The translations under genes were made by a program, and so were the position numbers. Below, piece by piece: positions 1 to 13,088 of a DNA stretch of 64,000 nt. This stretch comes from Macrotrachela quadricornifera (Eukaryota; Rotifera; Eurotatoria; Philodinida; Philodinidae), in assembly GCA_022393335.1 (NCBI GenBank), contig JAJEKB010000844.1, positions 123,751 through 187,750 of the forward strand, written 5' to 3'. Position 1 is the stretch's first letter, and each line of letters begins with the position of its first letter. The notes beneath the pieces are model-generated. The model was not told the DNA's origin. It saw only the letters and a program-made list of their open reading frames with translations, and made no database searches.

Positions 1-860
1 ATGAAAACGAAATCTAAAAGTTCAAGGAGTGAAAAAGTGAATGTCATGAAATTAGTTTAACGAGACTAATTGAGAATGCACTTGAATGAAAAGATAGAAT
101 ATGCAAACATATAATTGATAGGATAATTAGATTGAACCCGTGGTGAAGATATTTAATAGAAAAAGATATGCCTTTAGGTGATAAATGAAAATGACTCTGA
201 AAAACCAGCACAACTTTATTCATACAACAGTTGTGTGATGACATTTTTATATCTTTTGACCTAAAAATTTTGCATATTTATTAAAGTATATATATAATAC
301 TTAAAGCAATATAAAATCATATGCATTTTAGGCTGAGTAATTTGAAGTATAATAAAGAAATATTCTATGTCTTATTCTTGTTTAGCTAATGATTGTTTGG
401 TCGTTCTCGAAGAGCGATGTAAATGATCAGATTTATTAATACCTGACTACAATCTATTTTGTTTTTGAAAAAATAGTTGTATTATAAAATAAAGATAAGT
501 ATTCAACTCACAGATAATATTATATGCAATTTAATTCAATAATAATGATGATATATTCAAAAAACAAAGATTTTTTCTGAATGTAATCTAGTATTTATTA
601 TAGATTCGAAAATATCTTAAAATGTATTTAATGTAGATATGACTTTATTTCTGATACTGTTAGCAAAATAGATAATCGTTCTTATTTGTATTGAAGAGAA
701 ATTAACAATTCTCTCATGAAGTTATTGAGAACTATATCAGAATCAAAGTATCTATCAAAAATTATTTTAATAGGTACGCTCTTCACCTATATATATCCGA
801 TCAATATATTTTTTTGTTATTCAATATTGATTAAAATTGGAATTGATCTGAGTGATTGCT
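1..860. other. AT-rich 3' flank, no gene seen
   Basis: This stretch lies downstream of the importin-alpha-like gene, which is on the minus strand. Only short open frames without recognisable domains or splice structure occur here. I see no repeat or RNA gene. Confidence 0.6.
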
Positions 861-2441
861 TCAATTCTTACATTTATTCATAAGTGATGCAGAATTATGT
901 GTTGTTATATCAAGTTCAAATGGATGAGATTTTTCTTGCATAGGAAGATTTTCTTCATCAATATCAAAGTATGTTTTAATAAGATGAACACATTTTTCAT
1001 ATATTTCATTATCTTCATGAGTTTGTAAATAATTAATTTTATCCAGAATATAAAATTTTTCAATCATATTTGCATATAAATTTACTCCATTTGTTTGTTT
1101 ACTTTCAGTTGCACCTAATTTAAGAATATTGTCAAGACCAATTAAACCCAAACGAATTGTTTTTGTATCAATAAAACTTAATAATTCCCCTAATGATTCA
1201 ATTACTTCTTGATCAATAATACGTTTGATTTGGTCTGATGTACCACCTGATGTTATATTTACCACAGCACAAGCTGCTTCTTTTCGTATATCATAATCGT
1301 CATTTTTTAGAATATCAATTAATGATGGAATTATAGCAGCATTAATAACTGCTTCAATATCACTTTGAACACCGGCTGTTATATTAGATAATGTGCAGCA
1401 TGCGTCTTTCTTTACTGACTTCTTTCGACTATGAAGTAATGGTAAAAGATGTGAAAGAAGACCAGCATCAAGAACAGTTTGTCTTAGATGATTATCATGA
1501 GTCATAATATGATTTACAGCACGTAAAGCTGGGGTTTCAACATGCGAAATCGGATGTGCTACAAGTTTGACAAGTCGTTTAACATCAATAACATCAATAA
1601 CAGCCTGAATATGTTCATTAGATCCACAACATAAATATGAAATAGTCCAACAAGTATCACTTAATATATCTGGATCAAGATTCTGAAGAAGTCGATTCAG
1701 TGTCGGCAATGCTAGAGCAAATTTATTAATATCAACAGCTGGATTTTTATCACGACATAAGTTTGATAAACACCATGCAGCATTACGTAGTAAATTTAGA
1801 AAAGTAGTACTATTACAAATATCTATTAATGATTGAAGTATATCATTATCGAGAGCATAATCACGACATTCAGGACTATCCACAACAATATTACCAAGAG
1901 CCCAAACAGCTTGTTCTTTAATATCGTCACATGTACTATTTAATAATTGAATGAAAATGGGTACAGCACCTGCATTAATAACATGTTTTGTTTGACTTGA
2001 GTTACCTGATGAAATATTTGTTAAAGCCCATGCTGCTTCCTGTTGAATTTGAAAATTTTGAAATGTTAATAATTCAACAAAGCGAGGCACTAAGCCGGCC
2101 TCAATAACTTCATCTATGTGGGGATTTGGCTCTTTCGAAAGTATTTTTCGAAAGAGTATGATTGTTTCTAATATTTGTTGTACATTATCACTATATAAAG
2201 CAGCTACCATCTGATTTGTGATAACTGATTCTGTTGATTCTAAAGGAGTACTAACGGTGGTTACCTGAAATGAAGTTGATGATTCTTGTTCGTTAATATT
2301 TGCTAAATTTCGTCGAATCGAATAGTGTGCTTCTCGTGTTTGTTTTTGTAATGTCGCTTTAAGTTCTCTAGATCGTTGACGTAATTGTTCACTATCAAAT
2401 TCTGTATGTTCAGAATTTTTCTTTCGTAAATTACCGGACAT
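861..2441 (-). CDS. Importin subunit alpha-like protein (karyopherin alpha), divergent paralogue
   Basis: Single-exon 526-aa protein, the usual length of importin alpha, the adaptor that carries NLS cargo to importin beta. Residues 1-55 form an importin-beta-binding (IBB)-like arm ending in RRNL (43-46), with fewer basic residues than usual. ARM repeats follow from about residue 75 to 440. The W-xxx-N pairs lining the major NLS site are intact: W138/N142, W180/N184 and W223/N227. The minor-site array is not: the ARM7 and ARM8 tryptophans are cysteines (C349, C391) and the ARM6 asparagine is histidine (H311), although N353 and N395 remain. The last repeat region (about 459-495, [16 protein letters not shown]), which in this family contacts the export receptor CAS, is well kept. 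ATG at 2441 is in a good family position. The gene has no intron, unlike several neighbours, so it may be a retrocopy or an old intronless paralogue. Confidence 0.93.
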   Translation of the reverse strand: MSGNLRKKNSEHTEFDSEQLRQRSRELKATLQKQTREAHYSIRRNLANINEQESSTSFQVTTVSTPLESTESVITNQMVAALYSDNVQQILETIILFRKILSKEPNPHIDEVIEAGLVPRFVELLTFQNFQIQQEAAWALTNISSGNSSQTKHVINAGAVPIFIQLLNSTCDDIKEQAVWALGNIVVDSPECRDYALDNDILQSLIDICNSTTFLNLLRNAAWCLSNLCRDKNPAVDINKFALALPTLNRLLQNLDPDILSDTCWTISYLCCGSNEHIQAVIDVIDVKRLVKLVAHPISHVETPALRAVNHIMTHDNHLRQTVLDAGLLSHLLPLLHSRKKSVKKDACCTLSNITAGVQSDIEAVINAAIIPSLIDILKNDDYDIRKEAACAVVNITSGGTSDQIKRIIDQEVIESLGELLSFIDTKTIRLGLIGLDNILKLGATESKQTNGVNLYANMIEKFYILDKINYLQTHEDNEIYEKCVHLIKTYFDIDEENLPMQEKSHPFELDITTHNSASLMNKCKN

Positions 2442-2639
2442 TTTTCTATAGTTGAGAAAACAGTAGAATAAATATTTTAACCACTTAATAAATGGTACTA
2501 ATAACTTTTATATACAGTATATACCATACGACATCTTTTTTGTTTATATACATTCTACTATTCATTCACTTTCATCAACATGGCAAATATAATAACAAAA
2601 CAAACATCGTACACTACATACTCTGAACAAAAAAACATT

Positions 2640-2755
2640 GCTTATTGCAAGTTCTCAAGAGATAAATGATCGAGTCCATTCAAATTTATGTTGCAATGAC
2701 AAAAATCTGAGGATTGGTGGGGACACTGACCTATCATAGTAACATCCTTTCACAA
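2640..2755 (+). repeat. Dispersed repeat, copy 1
   Basis: Shares an alignable core with 4500-4612 (same strand) and 5283-5400 (opposite strand). In all three the order is GAGATAAA-type, then ATGTTGCAATGA or a close variant, then a GTGG block, then AGTAACATC. The copies are clearly diverged by substitutions and small indels. No terminal repeat or coding capacity is visible, so the element class is unknown. Confidence 0.6.
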
Positions 2756-4499
2756 AAAAAAGGAATTAAAAAACAAATAAAAAATACTAATTTAGTTATC
2801 ATATCATTTAGCTTTGTACATTTTCTAAGCGAAAAGACGTCGATTCGGTAATGGAAGATAGAATATCAAATAACTATATGTTACATCGTTGTTGAGCAAT
2901 ATTCATCATCAATGAATCATGTAGAATACTGATATTATTTTCATATGACTAAAACATTTTCTCTCCAATGCAAACATAGTTCAATCAAATATTTGAAAGA
3001 TCACGAATTTATAGTGACAGGATATATGTATCGTTTCGACAGTGTACTACTATAAAATTCCATCAAGTCTCATTATTTTCGGAAAATGAAAATCATAGAA
3101 TACTTTCGAAATAAATAGGGAAAAGACGTATATCTGATTGAAAAATTTACTTAATTTACGTTCGAATTATTATAATTAATTTGTATCGAATAAAACAAAA
3201 TTATATTATTTTAGTTATCAATAATGTCAAAGCCAAAATGAACAATGTAACACTATTAAAAAAAGACAAACTACTAGTTTCATTTATTTCCTTAATAGAT
3301 AAGAAAATGATCTATGTATTGAACGTACTATTTTAGTATATGATCTGATTAAATCGATCTGATAAAACGTGTCTACATAGATTCAACAAGTTAGCTTTAT
3401 TGACGCATTTAGTATCGAATAATAGACAGGAATAGAGAAAGCTAAATATAAATTAAACTCGATTTCTTCACACACTTTCATACTGACGATGAAATTTTCA
3501 AAAATACAAGTATCTATCGATGATTAAAAGTTAAAACTGATTTGACTATTTTCTGATCTAGATAAATGATCATCATTTCATACAACATAGTACATCAAAG
3601 TTATTAAAAATTCATGTCCATTTTTTGTAAGGTCATAATTGTTTCTTTGTACTAAACAATTGACACGTAGATTTAAAAGAATGAATAATGTTGACCAATA
3701 AAAAGAGATTATTTAAATTAGCTTAGATATTATTGATACTACACAACATGACGCATGTTACGGGGAAAATAATAAAAAAATTATATCAAATACAAATTAA
3801 GTTTTCTTTATTTATAATGTATGGAAAATAATCTAATGTATTGTTATTAGATAGTGTTAAACGTTTAGAAATTTATTTTAAATTAGTATGACTTTTAAGA
3901 TTTATTACAGTTTATTAAAATTTCTAATAAATAGAATATCGATCAATTGCTTTATTTTTCTTATGTTTGATCATCTTGTTGGGAAGTATAAAAATGTCGC
4001 ATTGTACGTTAATTTTAGCTTTCGAAAGAAGAACTTGTTATTAAAATTATTTTAGTTGTTAATGATATAATAATAAAGAAAGTAAAATGTTAAATTCATA
4101 AAATTGTTTATACAGCATTATTAACAAGTACAAATTTGTCACATCTTTCTCTAATCGATTAAGGAGTAATTAATTGTGAGAACTTTCCTATGATCACTCT
4201 AAATTTATATCTATCACGTTTAAAACAAAAACAAAAGAATAATTCGACCGCCCTTAGAATATACAAAATCATCGAGTTATAGAGTCTCTTCTGCTAATCT
4301 AGATTATCATCAACGAAAAAAATTTCTTTAACATCTACCATCATATCAAACCACTATTTGACTTCATTTCACAATTATATTTGATCAGCACGAATAAATA
4401 ATTAGTCTCAACAGTCTATAGCCTGCAACATCTTTTGTGCTTTTACACCTGTTGTATTCATAGGAAGCGTGGAAAACTAGACTGTATAAAGACGAGAGA

Positions 4500-4612
4500 G
4501 AAATTATGCACCAGAGATAAACGGTAGAATTCAATGAAATACATGTTACAATGACGAAAACATGTGGGCTAGTGGTAACATAGGTCTGCCAGAGTAACAT
4601 CTCTCGTATACA
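4500..4612 (+). repeat. Dispersed repeat, copy 2
   Basis: Second copy of the family. Key blocks are AGAGATAAACGG, ATGTTACAATGACGAAAA, GGGCTAGTGG and CAGAGTAACATC. Homology may extend up to about 150 bp upstream, but too weakly for me to set a boundary by eye. Confidence 0.6.
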
Positions 4613-5282
4613 CACTAAACATAAATAAATAATATGTAGAAACGATTGTAGGGTGCTTTATCATCTTTTAACAAACATAAGGGAAGATAAAAAATGAAAA
4701 GTTTATTTTCTGTCAACATGAAGATAGTCATGAATGAATATTGCAAATTTATTGATGTACCCCTAAATCACAATTTCGTGCTGTACTATGTAGGTGTTAG
4801 TGTGTCTGTTCATCAAAAAACTAATTTTTTTTGACATATACATTAATAAATTGTAAAGTTCATTGAAGAGTTTCATTTCTTTAAACAATAGTTGTCTTTT
4901 CAATAGTGCTTAAATGATACTCTATCTTTTATATTCATCTTTATTAATGTCCATGTATGAATGATTTGTTCTCAGAGAAAAATGATTAATGAAGATTTGA
5001 AACAACAACAGGAAAGATTATCAAACATTCCTATTTTCGTTTGTAGTTTGTCACACTATACGTCTGAATTAATATTCACGTTCTGTGAACTATGATGAAT
5101 CAATGATATGACCTTGTCCAGTAATTTTTAAATTTTAATTATTCTTTTGTTTATTTATGCATATACATATAATTCCAGAGATAAAATCTTCTAAACGAGC
5201 AGAAGATACATCGAAGCGACTATTTTTGGATGATATTTTGAAACCATTATCTTTTTATCATAGTTCTCTTGTGTTTTAAAAA

Positions 5283-5400
5283 GATGTTACTCTGATAAAC
5301 CTGAACGACCGACCACTAGTCCACTCATTTTCATCATTGCAACATATATTTTGATCAGATTTGATCATTTACCTCTTGATAAGTGGTAATAAACAAATTT
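5283..5400 (-). repeat. Dispersed repeat, copy 3 (inverted)
   Basis: Read on the minus strand this copy has AAGAGGTAAATGATCAAAT, then ATGTTGCAATGATGAAAA, GGACTAGTGG and ATCAGAGTAACATC in the same order as copies 1 and 2. The opposite orientation argues for dispersal rather than tandem duplication. Confidence 0.6.
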
Positions 5401-8400
5401 TCTCGAGATTGCATAGTTCGAAACATTTCTTCTGTTTTTACAGATACTATATCAATGATTTTCGTTGATTTATTATTATGACGAATCAAAAACACTACAA
5501 AAGTATCAGCTATTTGTGGGAGAAAGTATATTTGATGGATTAATTAAATTATATCTCACCGTTCCTGTGACAATAGCAATAGCAAAACATGCGTTCAACG
5601 TAATATATCGTTGAAAAAATGTACTTTGATCAATGATGATTTATGAAGGATAAAATCATTATCTGATACCACGTGTTTAAAAGAAAAAATTTGATCTAAT
5701 TGTTCTATTTGAAATATTAGCAACGTTCATTTTTTCAAATGAAAGACGACGTGTTTTTTGGAGCGATAATTTAATATTTGATAGATTCGTACAGTTTTGT
5801 GGAAATTTTCGTATTTCTAGGCAAGTTAAGCATTTCACTTTGACAAATCTACGTTAGAATTTAACAGGTAGGCAATGAGATTACAACAATAATCCAAGAC
5901 TAGCAAAATGTAGTATCTTCATATTTTCATATTAGAAATAAGTAGAACATGAATAACTTTGTTTTTGACAAAAAATGGCTCTACTCTGAGCCTTACTTCA
6001 TTTGAAAACGTTCTGCCGCCTATTGATATATCTACGTTGATGTTTTTCAACCGTAAAATAAGAATGTGTCAAGGTTTCAATTACTATGAGTTTTTAGAAA
6101 ATCTTTGACTTCTGATTCTTTCAAAGAAGAGCCAATTTTCGTCAGAAATTTCGCATTTGAGATAAATGCATAAAAAGATAGTTCGTCAACCTAGTCTTTC
6201 ATACACGATAAAAGTTTTTCCTCGATATCCCATCTTTTTTCAAAAATACTTCAAGATTCATGTTATTCTCTATTCGAAAAATAAGCGTTTTTTTCAAAAT
6301 CCAAAAATATTTTTCGTTTTACCTCAGTTTATGCTGTCTTGATCCCGCAATTCAAATGACTCTGTCCATGCTCATTCAACATATTAATTTTTTTGTTTAC
6401 AAGAGTGTCAAAAACTGTAATGCTTATGAAAGTCCGATTTTTGAATGAAGCTTTGTTATAAGTATATTAAAAAGCATTTTTATAATTAGAGCGTGATTTT
6501 TTTAGAGTTTTTCAAGATATTGAGTCTATCCGCACTTTTCTCCTCTTGAAGGATAAGATTTTACAAAAAGTATTCTCATAGATCTTGCATCTTCAGATGT
6601 CCTTTCCAATTTAATATCTATCCAAGCGAGAAACAGCAGACTCCAGGATTCCGTAAGACTTCACCAGACTTCGAAAGACTCCAAATATACGTGGAGTCCT
6701 TAAGCATAGAATATTGTATATATTTTTTTCATGTATTACTATTAAGTAAAACAAGCTATCGAAGGATAAAAGAGTATCTACACATCTACATGAATCTCAA
6801 AATAGCTCATACTAGATGATCAGATGCAAGCAGATCATTTAATCCATTGTCCACATTTATTACGATAGCTAAATCATTCATATAATACCTCCAAGCATGT
6901 TTCACAAAAATTTATGCATAGGAAGACTGCTCTGTAAAAAAATGTAAACAGAACTTTTTCAATTTCTATTTTATGAAAATTTTTAAAGGGCCTAAAAAGG
7001 TTTTTGTAACACATTTTGTTTAAGAAATTAAAGTCTTCGATGCATTAGAAGACACCTTTCCGTCTCCCGTTCCCCATGGACAAACGAAGCAGAAGCCAGT
7101 TTAAAACACTCTCGTTTAAAAATTGATATTTTAAATGCTTTATGAAGATTTTTGATTTTTTTATTATGTGTGTACATGGTAATATCTAAATTTCTGTAGT
7201 TTGAACCATATTCCGCTTCTATCGTCGTAACAACGCGTTAACCCTGAGCAGAATAATTTGTTGGTGAAAGCTAATAAGAAAGAGCAACTAATGAAAAATA
7301 TTTCCTATATTAAAAAGTATGTCTTGAGATCGTTTTAATGCTCCTTTGCAGCATACTATGAACAAACTTATCAAATTTTCATTGCAAAAATATCCGTTCC
7401 AATAGTCATAAGACCTAGTTGATACGGTACACATCTAAACGTATCACAAATAAAAAAGATCTTTCTGAAATAAGAGCATTTTCAGGAGACGCTCGCTGTC
7501 CATTACTCAACATTTTAATTCGTATACATACTTTCTTCTAGTTATTCTGACACATTTTTATCATGGGAGATCTCATTCATAATTGGAAAAACTATATCTT
7601 TGGGGACATACAATGGGATATGCTTTATGAAATACTCTTCTTATGTCTGAGGACGTATGTCTTTTTGCATAAAGATGCCAATGTGCTTTTCAAAATAAAC
7701 ATAAAGGACTCAAAAATCATTGTCATAGTATATTTAATCATTTGTTTTTCTGTAAATTATTTCCTCGTAGATAGTAGCATTCATTTAAATTAGCTAGAAA
7801 TTAATAATTCAGCTAGTCCTATGTTTTATTTTGGTAATCAAACTCTTAAAACGTATCTTTATTTCGTCATAAATTTAATGCAAAATACGACAGCACAGAA
7901 ACAAAGAGGGAAAAAAAACTTTTGTTTAGTGGCATAGTTAAATAGAACATAGATATTATCAGTGATAGATTGTATGCTTTAAAAAAATCGTAGTTTTTTT
8001 TTGCATTAAAATATTACCTTTTACTAACGATGCTTTGGTCATCAACGATTGAAGTTGATATTTGTCGTTGAGATCATCAAAAAATTTAATTTTTTTTGAA
8101 AATATAATAGAAGAATCCTTGTAATTTGTGAACGTTAAGATAGAATAGATGACCTAGTCTTTTAATGTATCGAGGGCTTCAGGTTACAATCAGTTTTTGT
8201 ATGAGATTTTCTCTTGAGAAAATGAACTCAATCCTGAACCATTTAGGTTTTGTGAACGAGACAAAATTTTGCAAAAAAACTACAAAATCTTCGAGTTCAA
8301 TACAAAGTTCTGAAAAATTTCATACGAAAACCTTCAAGTGTTATACTGAACTCGAAAAGTATTTTATCACGTGCTGAAAATTTGGTAGTTTTTATACAAA

Positions 8401-9466
8401 ACCATTTGTTCGCCTACAGATTCTAAAAAAATTCAACAAGACAAGCTCTTCAAGGGCGTTTGTGGGACAAACTTTCTTTTATGCTTGTTCATAAGTCTAT
8501 TTTTTAGGATGCAGTATCGACGTTACAGACACGCAGATCTAATATATCACAAAAAAAAACATGGAAAGAATGTCAAGTTTTGCTTGTTCACTGAGAAATG
8601 TCTTCATAGTTTCATTGTTTTAATATGAATAAGCAACGTTTCGGATAAGAGAATCAGAGTTAGGGTTGGTAATTGTATTATTTTCGATGTATGTTTCCAG
8701 TAACACCTTTATATATTGTATAAAACAAAAACTAAAAAGATCATTTTATTCAACATCTTTCGGTGTGTAAAGTTGTATATAAAAATCCTTTCAATCTATT
8801 GATAAACAATCGAAAAATTACAAATAGTTCTTAAAATTGTAAGTACTAACACGAACAAATATTTCTTGTATGCAAACATAGCTATCTAGTTATTGAAACC
8901 TATATTAGAAACTGTATAGAGACGTTTTGTATACATTAATGGAACAAATAAAATGAGCGTACTAAATATATAGACTCATTTCAAACGACATGGAAAGTAT
9001 AATATAAATCTTTCAATTTTATCAAAAATACTTTTCCTATTTTTGGAAAAAAGATGATATGTGTTATAGATATCCATTTAACATTAATTTAAATATACAT
9101 CTTATGTAAAGGAACTTCTAATTTGTCTATATACTGTCTATTTTAATATTTTTCGATGCACATATGAAAGTGTGGTCATAGCCATACCTTCACTGTAATA
9201 ATCAAATTTTGATACTACTCATGAAAGTATTTGATATAACCCGCAAATAGGCAAAATATATTATGATAGTTATTCTCTCATTCAAACCCAAATAATCAGA
9301 ACAATATACGAACAATCAAAGAACGTTTTATCTCCGGATATATGCATCACACTCAATTTCAAATAACAACACATATTGTCGATAGAAAAAATTTATTTTA
9401 TTTTTAAAATTAAAAATTGCATGCGTTCTTAATTACAACCTTTTAAGTAGAATAGACTTCAAAATG

Positions 9467-10728
9467 TCACAATAATCGTACAAATCCAGTTGCATCTAAT
9501 CGATAAGTGCCTGCGCCCACTCGGATTATATCCCCAACTTTCATAGTTCCTAATGTTTCAATATCTGCGTCAAGTGTATGTAAAGAACCACCGGTTTTGT
9601 AGGCAATATCTAATAAACTTGGGTTGACGAGATTACCTGTTGAAATTTTACAAACAATAACTTTAATCGGTTTTTTAACTCTATTTAAGAGAATCAAATC
9701 TCTTGGTGTTGCTCCATTATCAGCAATATGAATGATATTTTCACATGTAGGGCAATTGGCAATCGTGTAGATAATTGCTTCAATATCATTCTCAGGAGTG
9801 TCGCCACCATTTCCATTGCTTTTAGCTGTATTCAAAGTTGCCAAAACTTTTCCAATTCCTTCACTTGTGTGTACACCATAGATACCGCCTACATTATAGT
9901 CAAAAGATAGTTTGAAGATTTATTCATTCTTTCTTAAGTTCTCTTACCTGTAGATCCAATGACTTTATCAGCATCTAGAGTATTATCACCATCGTTGAAA
10001 AAGGCAAAATATTGAACAAGTCTGCTTGTTTGACTAAAAGCCATCCATTGATCAATTTGAGCATAACAAGGAGACATGCTTCCAGTGACATCAATCGCAG
10101 CTCCAATATCAGTCCAATTATGGCGATTTAAAACACCCGTGACTGTTTGTTCATCTATTGTAGCACTAGTGGCTAGACAAAAATGATTAAATTAATGATT
10201 CGTTATCAAAAGATGCTTGAATGTAAAGAATGACTTTATGAGATGAACTATTCATAAAATCAATACAACCAAAAGAGTGAAAAAATCTCAGTGATCTTTA
10301 ACTTTTTACAAATTAACTTAAAAGGTGCAAAAGACAGATGAGATTTAAAACTTTAAATTTTCATAGGATTTGTTAACTCAACGATACTTTCAATCGTCTC
10401 TTTATTTCTAACAATGAATAAAATTGTAAAATTTTAACTAATAAGGTTAACTTTATTATAGAAGACTTACTTAAAGGTTCAGTAGTGGTTGCGGGTGTAG
10501 TAGTTGCGGGCGGTTCATCTAAACAAACGAATGTAGAAACATTTCTATATGCAATTCGAAAAACTATATCTTATTACAAGTTCCTGAACATGCAATTCCA
10601 ACATGCATATTACTTGTACAACTATGCTGAAATAATGGTGTATAACTACAATCATTGAGACTTGTTGCGTCACTTTTACAATTGAAATTATCCAAAACAA
10701 ATTCACATGGAACAACAAAAGAATCATT
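9467..10728 (-). CDS. SRCR-vWA extracellular protein, 5' end lost in assembly gap
   Basis: Exons on the minus strand: 10728 (open)-10578, 10518-10471, 10172-9948 and 9888-9467; all joins are GT..AG and frame-consistent. The first visible exon gives the C-terminal half of a scavenger-receptor cysteine-rich (SRCR) domain (SLNDCSY...VGIACSGT). A short Thr/Pro linker (PPATTTPATTTEP) follows. The rest is a von Willebrand factor A-like domain with a MIDAS start DVTGSM, then GGDTPEN and the IADNGA strand. SRCR and vWA modules typically mediate extracellular binding, so a secreted or cell-surface role is inferred; the signal peptide would lie in the missing part. It ends at TAA just before 9467. It is not closely similar to the other vWA gene at 18479. 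Confidence 0.75.
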
Positions 10729-10738
10729 NNNNNNNNNN
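10729..10738. other. Assembly gap (10 Ns)
   Basis: Ten Ns separate a minus-strand gene truncated at its 5' end from a plus-strand gene truncated at its 5' end. The true missing sequence must therefore hold at least the first exons and promoters of both, so 10 is a placeholder length. Confidence 0.98.
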
Positions 10739-10759
10739 TTTTTATTTTATTTTAAATAG

Positions 10760-11129
10760 ATCATGGCAAATATTAACATTTTCACCTCGTATTGTTGTAT
10801 TTATACGTATATGTGGTACACATAATACAGCTAATGAAGTATTTCATTGTGTTCATTTTGAATGTCCATGTCAACCTGATATACTTAAATTACATATGAA
10901 TGAACAATCAACAATTATAAATATAGATGAGCAAGAAGAAGAAAATTGTATAAAATATGAAGAATTTTATAAACATTATCAAACACTTTTTGATGCAACA
11001 AGTAATAATTCATTGTCAATAATGGATAATAATCCTTTAATACCAACACATTTGATATTACCATATATGAGTAAACCTAGTTCATCAGCAATATTTCCTA
11101 TTAAACAAGAAAATAATAACGAAAATTAA
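10760..11129 (+). CDS. C-terminal exon of an unidentified protein, 5' part in gap
   Basis: A probable acceptor (TTTTAAATAG) at 10759 opens a frame encoding about 122 residues to TAA at 11127-11129. AATAAA follows almost at once (from 11131). The segment starts SWQILTFSPRIVVFIRICGT, continues through a Cys-rich stretch (FHCVHFECPC), and ends in a low-complexity acidic and Asn/Ser-rich tail. The beta-strand-like opening ending in a CHxF-type motif recalls the end of PTB/PH-fold domains, but this is only an impression. I do not recognise the family. Upstream exons lie across the gap. Confidence 0.5.
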
Positions 11130-13088
11130 AATAAATATTATACATATTTTAAGTTGTCTTATAGATTGTATGGGTGCTTCATTTTTTTAAAATTTTTTTT
11201 TGATCTATATTGTACAAAATATTCTTTCTATTTAAAATAGAAATGAAATATTTCTATTTTCTTATATCATAACACTGTTTTGCTAATGCCATATATGATT
11301 ATCATCATGTAAATATTTTCCGAGATAAATATAATTATCTTTATGTTATATACAAGAATATTTTCCCTTTTTTTTGTTTAATTCTACAGTAAAATGTCTA
11401 TCTTTGGATTATGAACAGTTCATTACGATTCTTCTTTCTATTGTAATCATTCTAATATGAATATAAATGCAATGTTTATTTTGATTTTTTTCCCTACTCT
11501 TTGCCATGTTCTAGGTGACTCAATTCGATCTGTAGATCCTACAGGAAACTATCGAATTCGATATCAGATTGCTCCGGGTCTTGTCGAATTCTTAATAAAA
11601 ACTTATCGGAATTCAACGCAACTTTCACTGAACTAGGTCGGAAAAGTTCCGACCAGTTCCTGTCCCATTTGATTGTCAGATATTGCCGCAACCGTCAGGA
11701 TCCATTGGCAGAGACACAATTGATAACGTAAGGGTCCAATCTGATACAGTCAGATTTCATCGCAAGTTAGTTGAATTTGTTTCGATTTTACAAACATTTC
11801 ATTCAGGCTTTCTCAAGATTTCACACTTATTTTATCAAGATTTTTTAAGTTTTCCACAATTTCAATTGGGATTGTTCCTAGAATGGCGCAGCGTATATAC
11901 TCTAGTTCTTTCTAAAAACGCACAGCACATGCTAGGATTATTCTTAGAATCATTTCTAGTATGTAGAACCTAATTAAAGAAAATTTTAAAATATAGTTGA
12001 AATATTAATGAAAACCCTTCTGCAATAGATAAATATTTGTAAAACTAAACTGTAAAAGATTATTGGATAATTCTTCAAAATATACACTTTGTAGTATTCA
12101 ATGGCTCTTCAAGGAATATGAGAAAATCTTACGTGACAATCGAAAACAAGAGAACACATTTGAAAATTGTGCAATCGAATACTCGTTTTTTTTTCTAATG
12201 TAATATATGCTTATATTATGCAGTTATAAAGCTCTTTTGGTTTGAGATAGCGCACTCTCAGATGTATGGATATTTGAAGAAGTTCGTAGAAATCATTGGT
12301 AATTATCAGAGGTTATGAAATCAATCAGTTTGTTTTCCTTCATCATTGTACATACATAGATTTATTTTAAACACTACCTTTTTTGTTTCATCTAGGTTGG
12401 TTAATATTGAAGCAATTATTATCTCGGTATACAGCAGCTATATGTAGTTATTTCCATATGATAATTGCTATCATCGTTGATACAGCGATTACCATGTCAT
12501 TCATTCAGTTCGATTTCGCTCAATAAAACGTACCAGAATGAGTTCCCAATCTAATTATCGAATATTATTTCTTCTACAGAACGTTAATCATATCGCTGAA
12601 TCGCGTACAAAGCTTTCTAATTATTTGCGATACGTATCAGTAACTGACTTCTGTCGGATCTATGGTATCTGACAGAAGAAACCTCGATTAATGGAACTCC
12701 TGTATTCTTATATAATTCGACAAGTTCTGATACCGAGGTTGAGCGGTTTTATCATAGAATCAGATATATCGTGAAATCACAAATTTTGATCATTTCTTGA
12801 CACCTGATTACCTTGAATCACATTGAAAGCAAATAGATTCTGACATTGGATCTGACCAGTTCTGAATATATGAATTTGGTCGAAACTCGATGAATTCGAT
12901 CAGCGGATATCCAAGAGAAACAGTGAATAGCATCTAAATCTGCACTTCGACCTGAGGTGCAGATAATATTAAACGAATGTAAAAAAGAAGAAAAAAAATT
13001 TCATGATGAAGTTTGTCTATTAGATATAGTAAAGTTTTTTATCAATGAATGATCAATATTTAATCCCTAAATAGCTTAAATTATATCA
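11130..13088. other. Decayed, somewhat GC-richer DNA, likely transposon-derived
   Basis: From about 11515 the composition becomes less AT-rich and repeatedly uses GAATTC/TCGAAT-type words. There is a 31-bp near-perfect palindrome at 12643-12675 (CTTCTGTC...GACAGAAG). No intact reading frame is supported; the 96-codon frame at 11683 has no domain. Its position directly upstream of the hAT relic suggests the body of a dead element, but termini were not found. Confidence 0.35.

Larger units (their letters stand above)
2442..9466. other. 7-kb gene-poor region
   Basis: Both strands hold only short open frames (76 codons or fewer) with no domain, signal peptide or plausible splice chain. It contains three copies of a dispersed repeat, listed separately. 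Around 6668-6690 a small perfect hairpin (GACTCCA...TGGAGTC) lies beside short AGACTYCA repeats. Otherwise I see nothing supported. Confidence 0.5.

Noticed and set aside
11683..11973. 96-codon plus-strand frame
   Set aside because: No domain, no splice context, and it lies in decayed transposon-like DNA.
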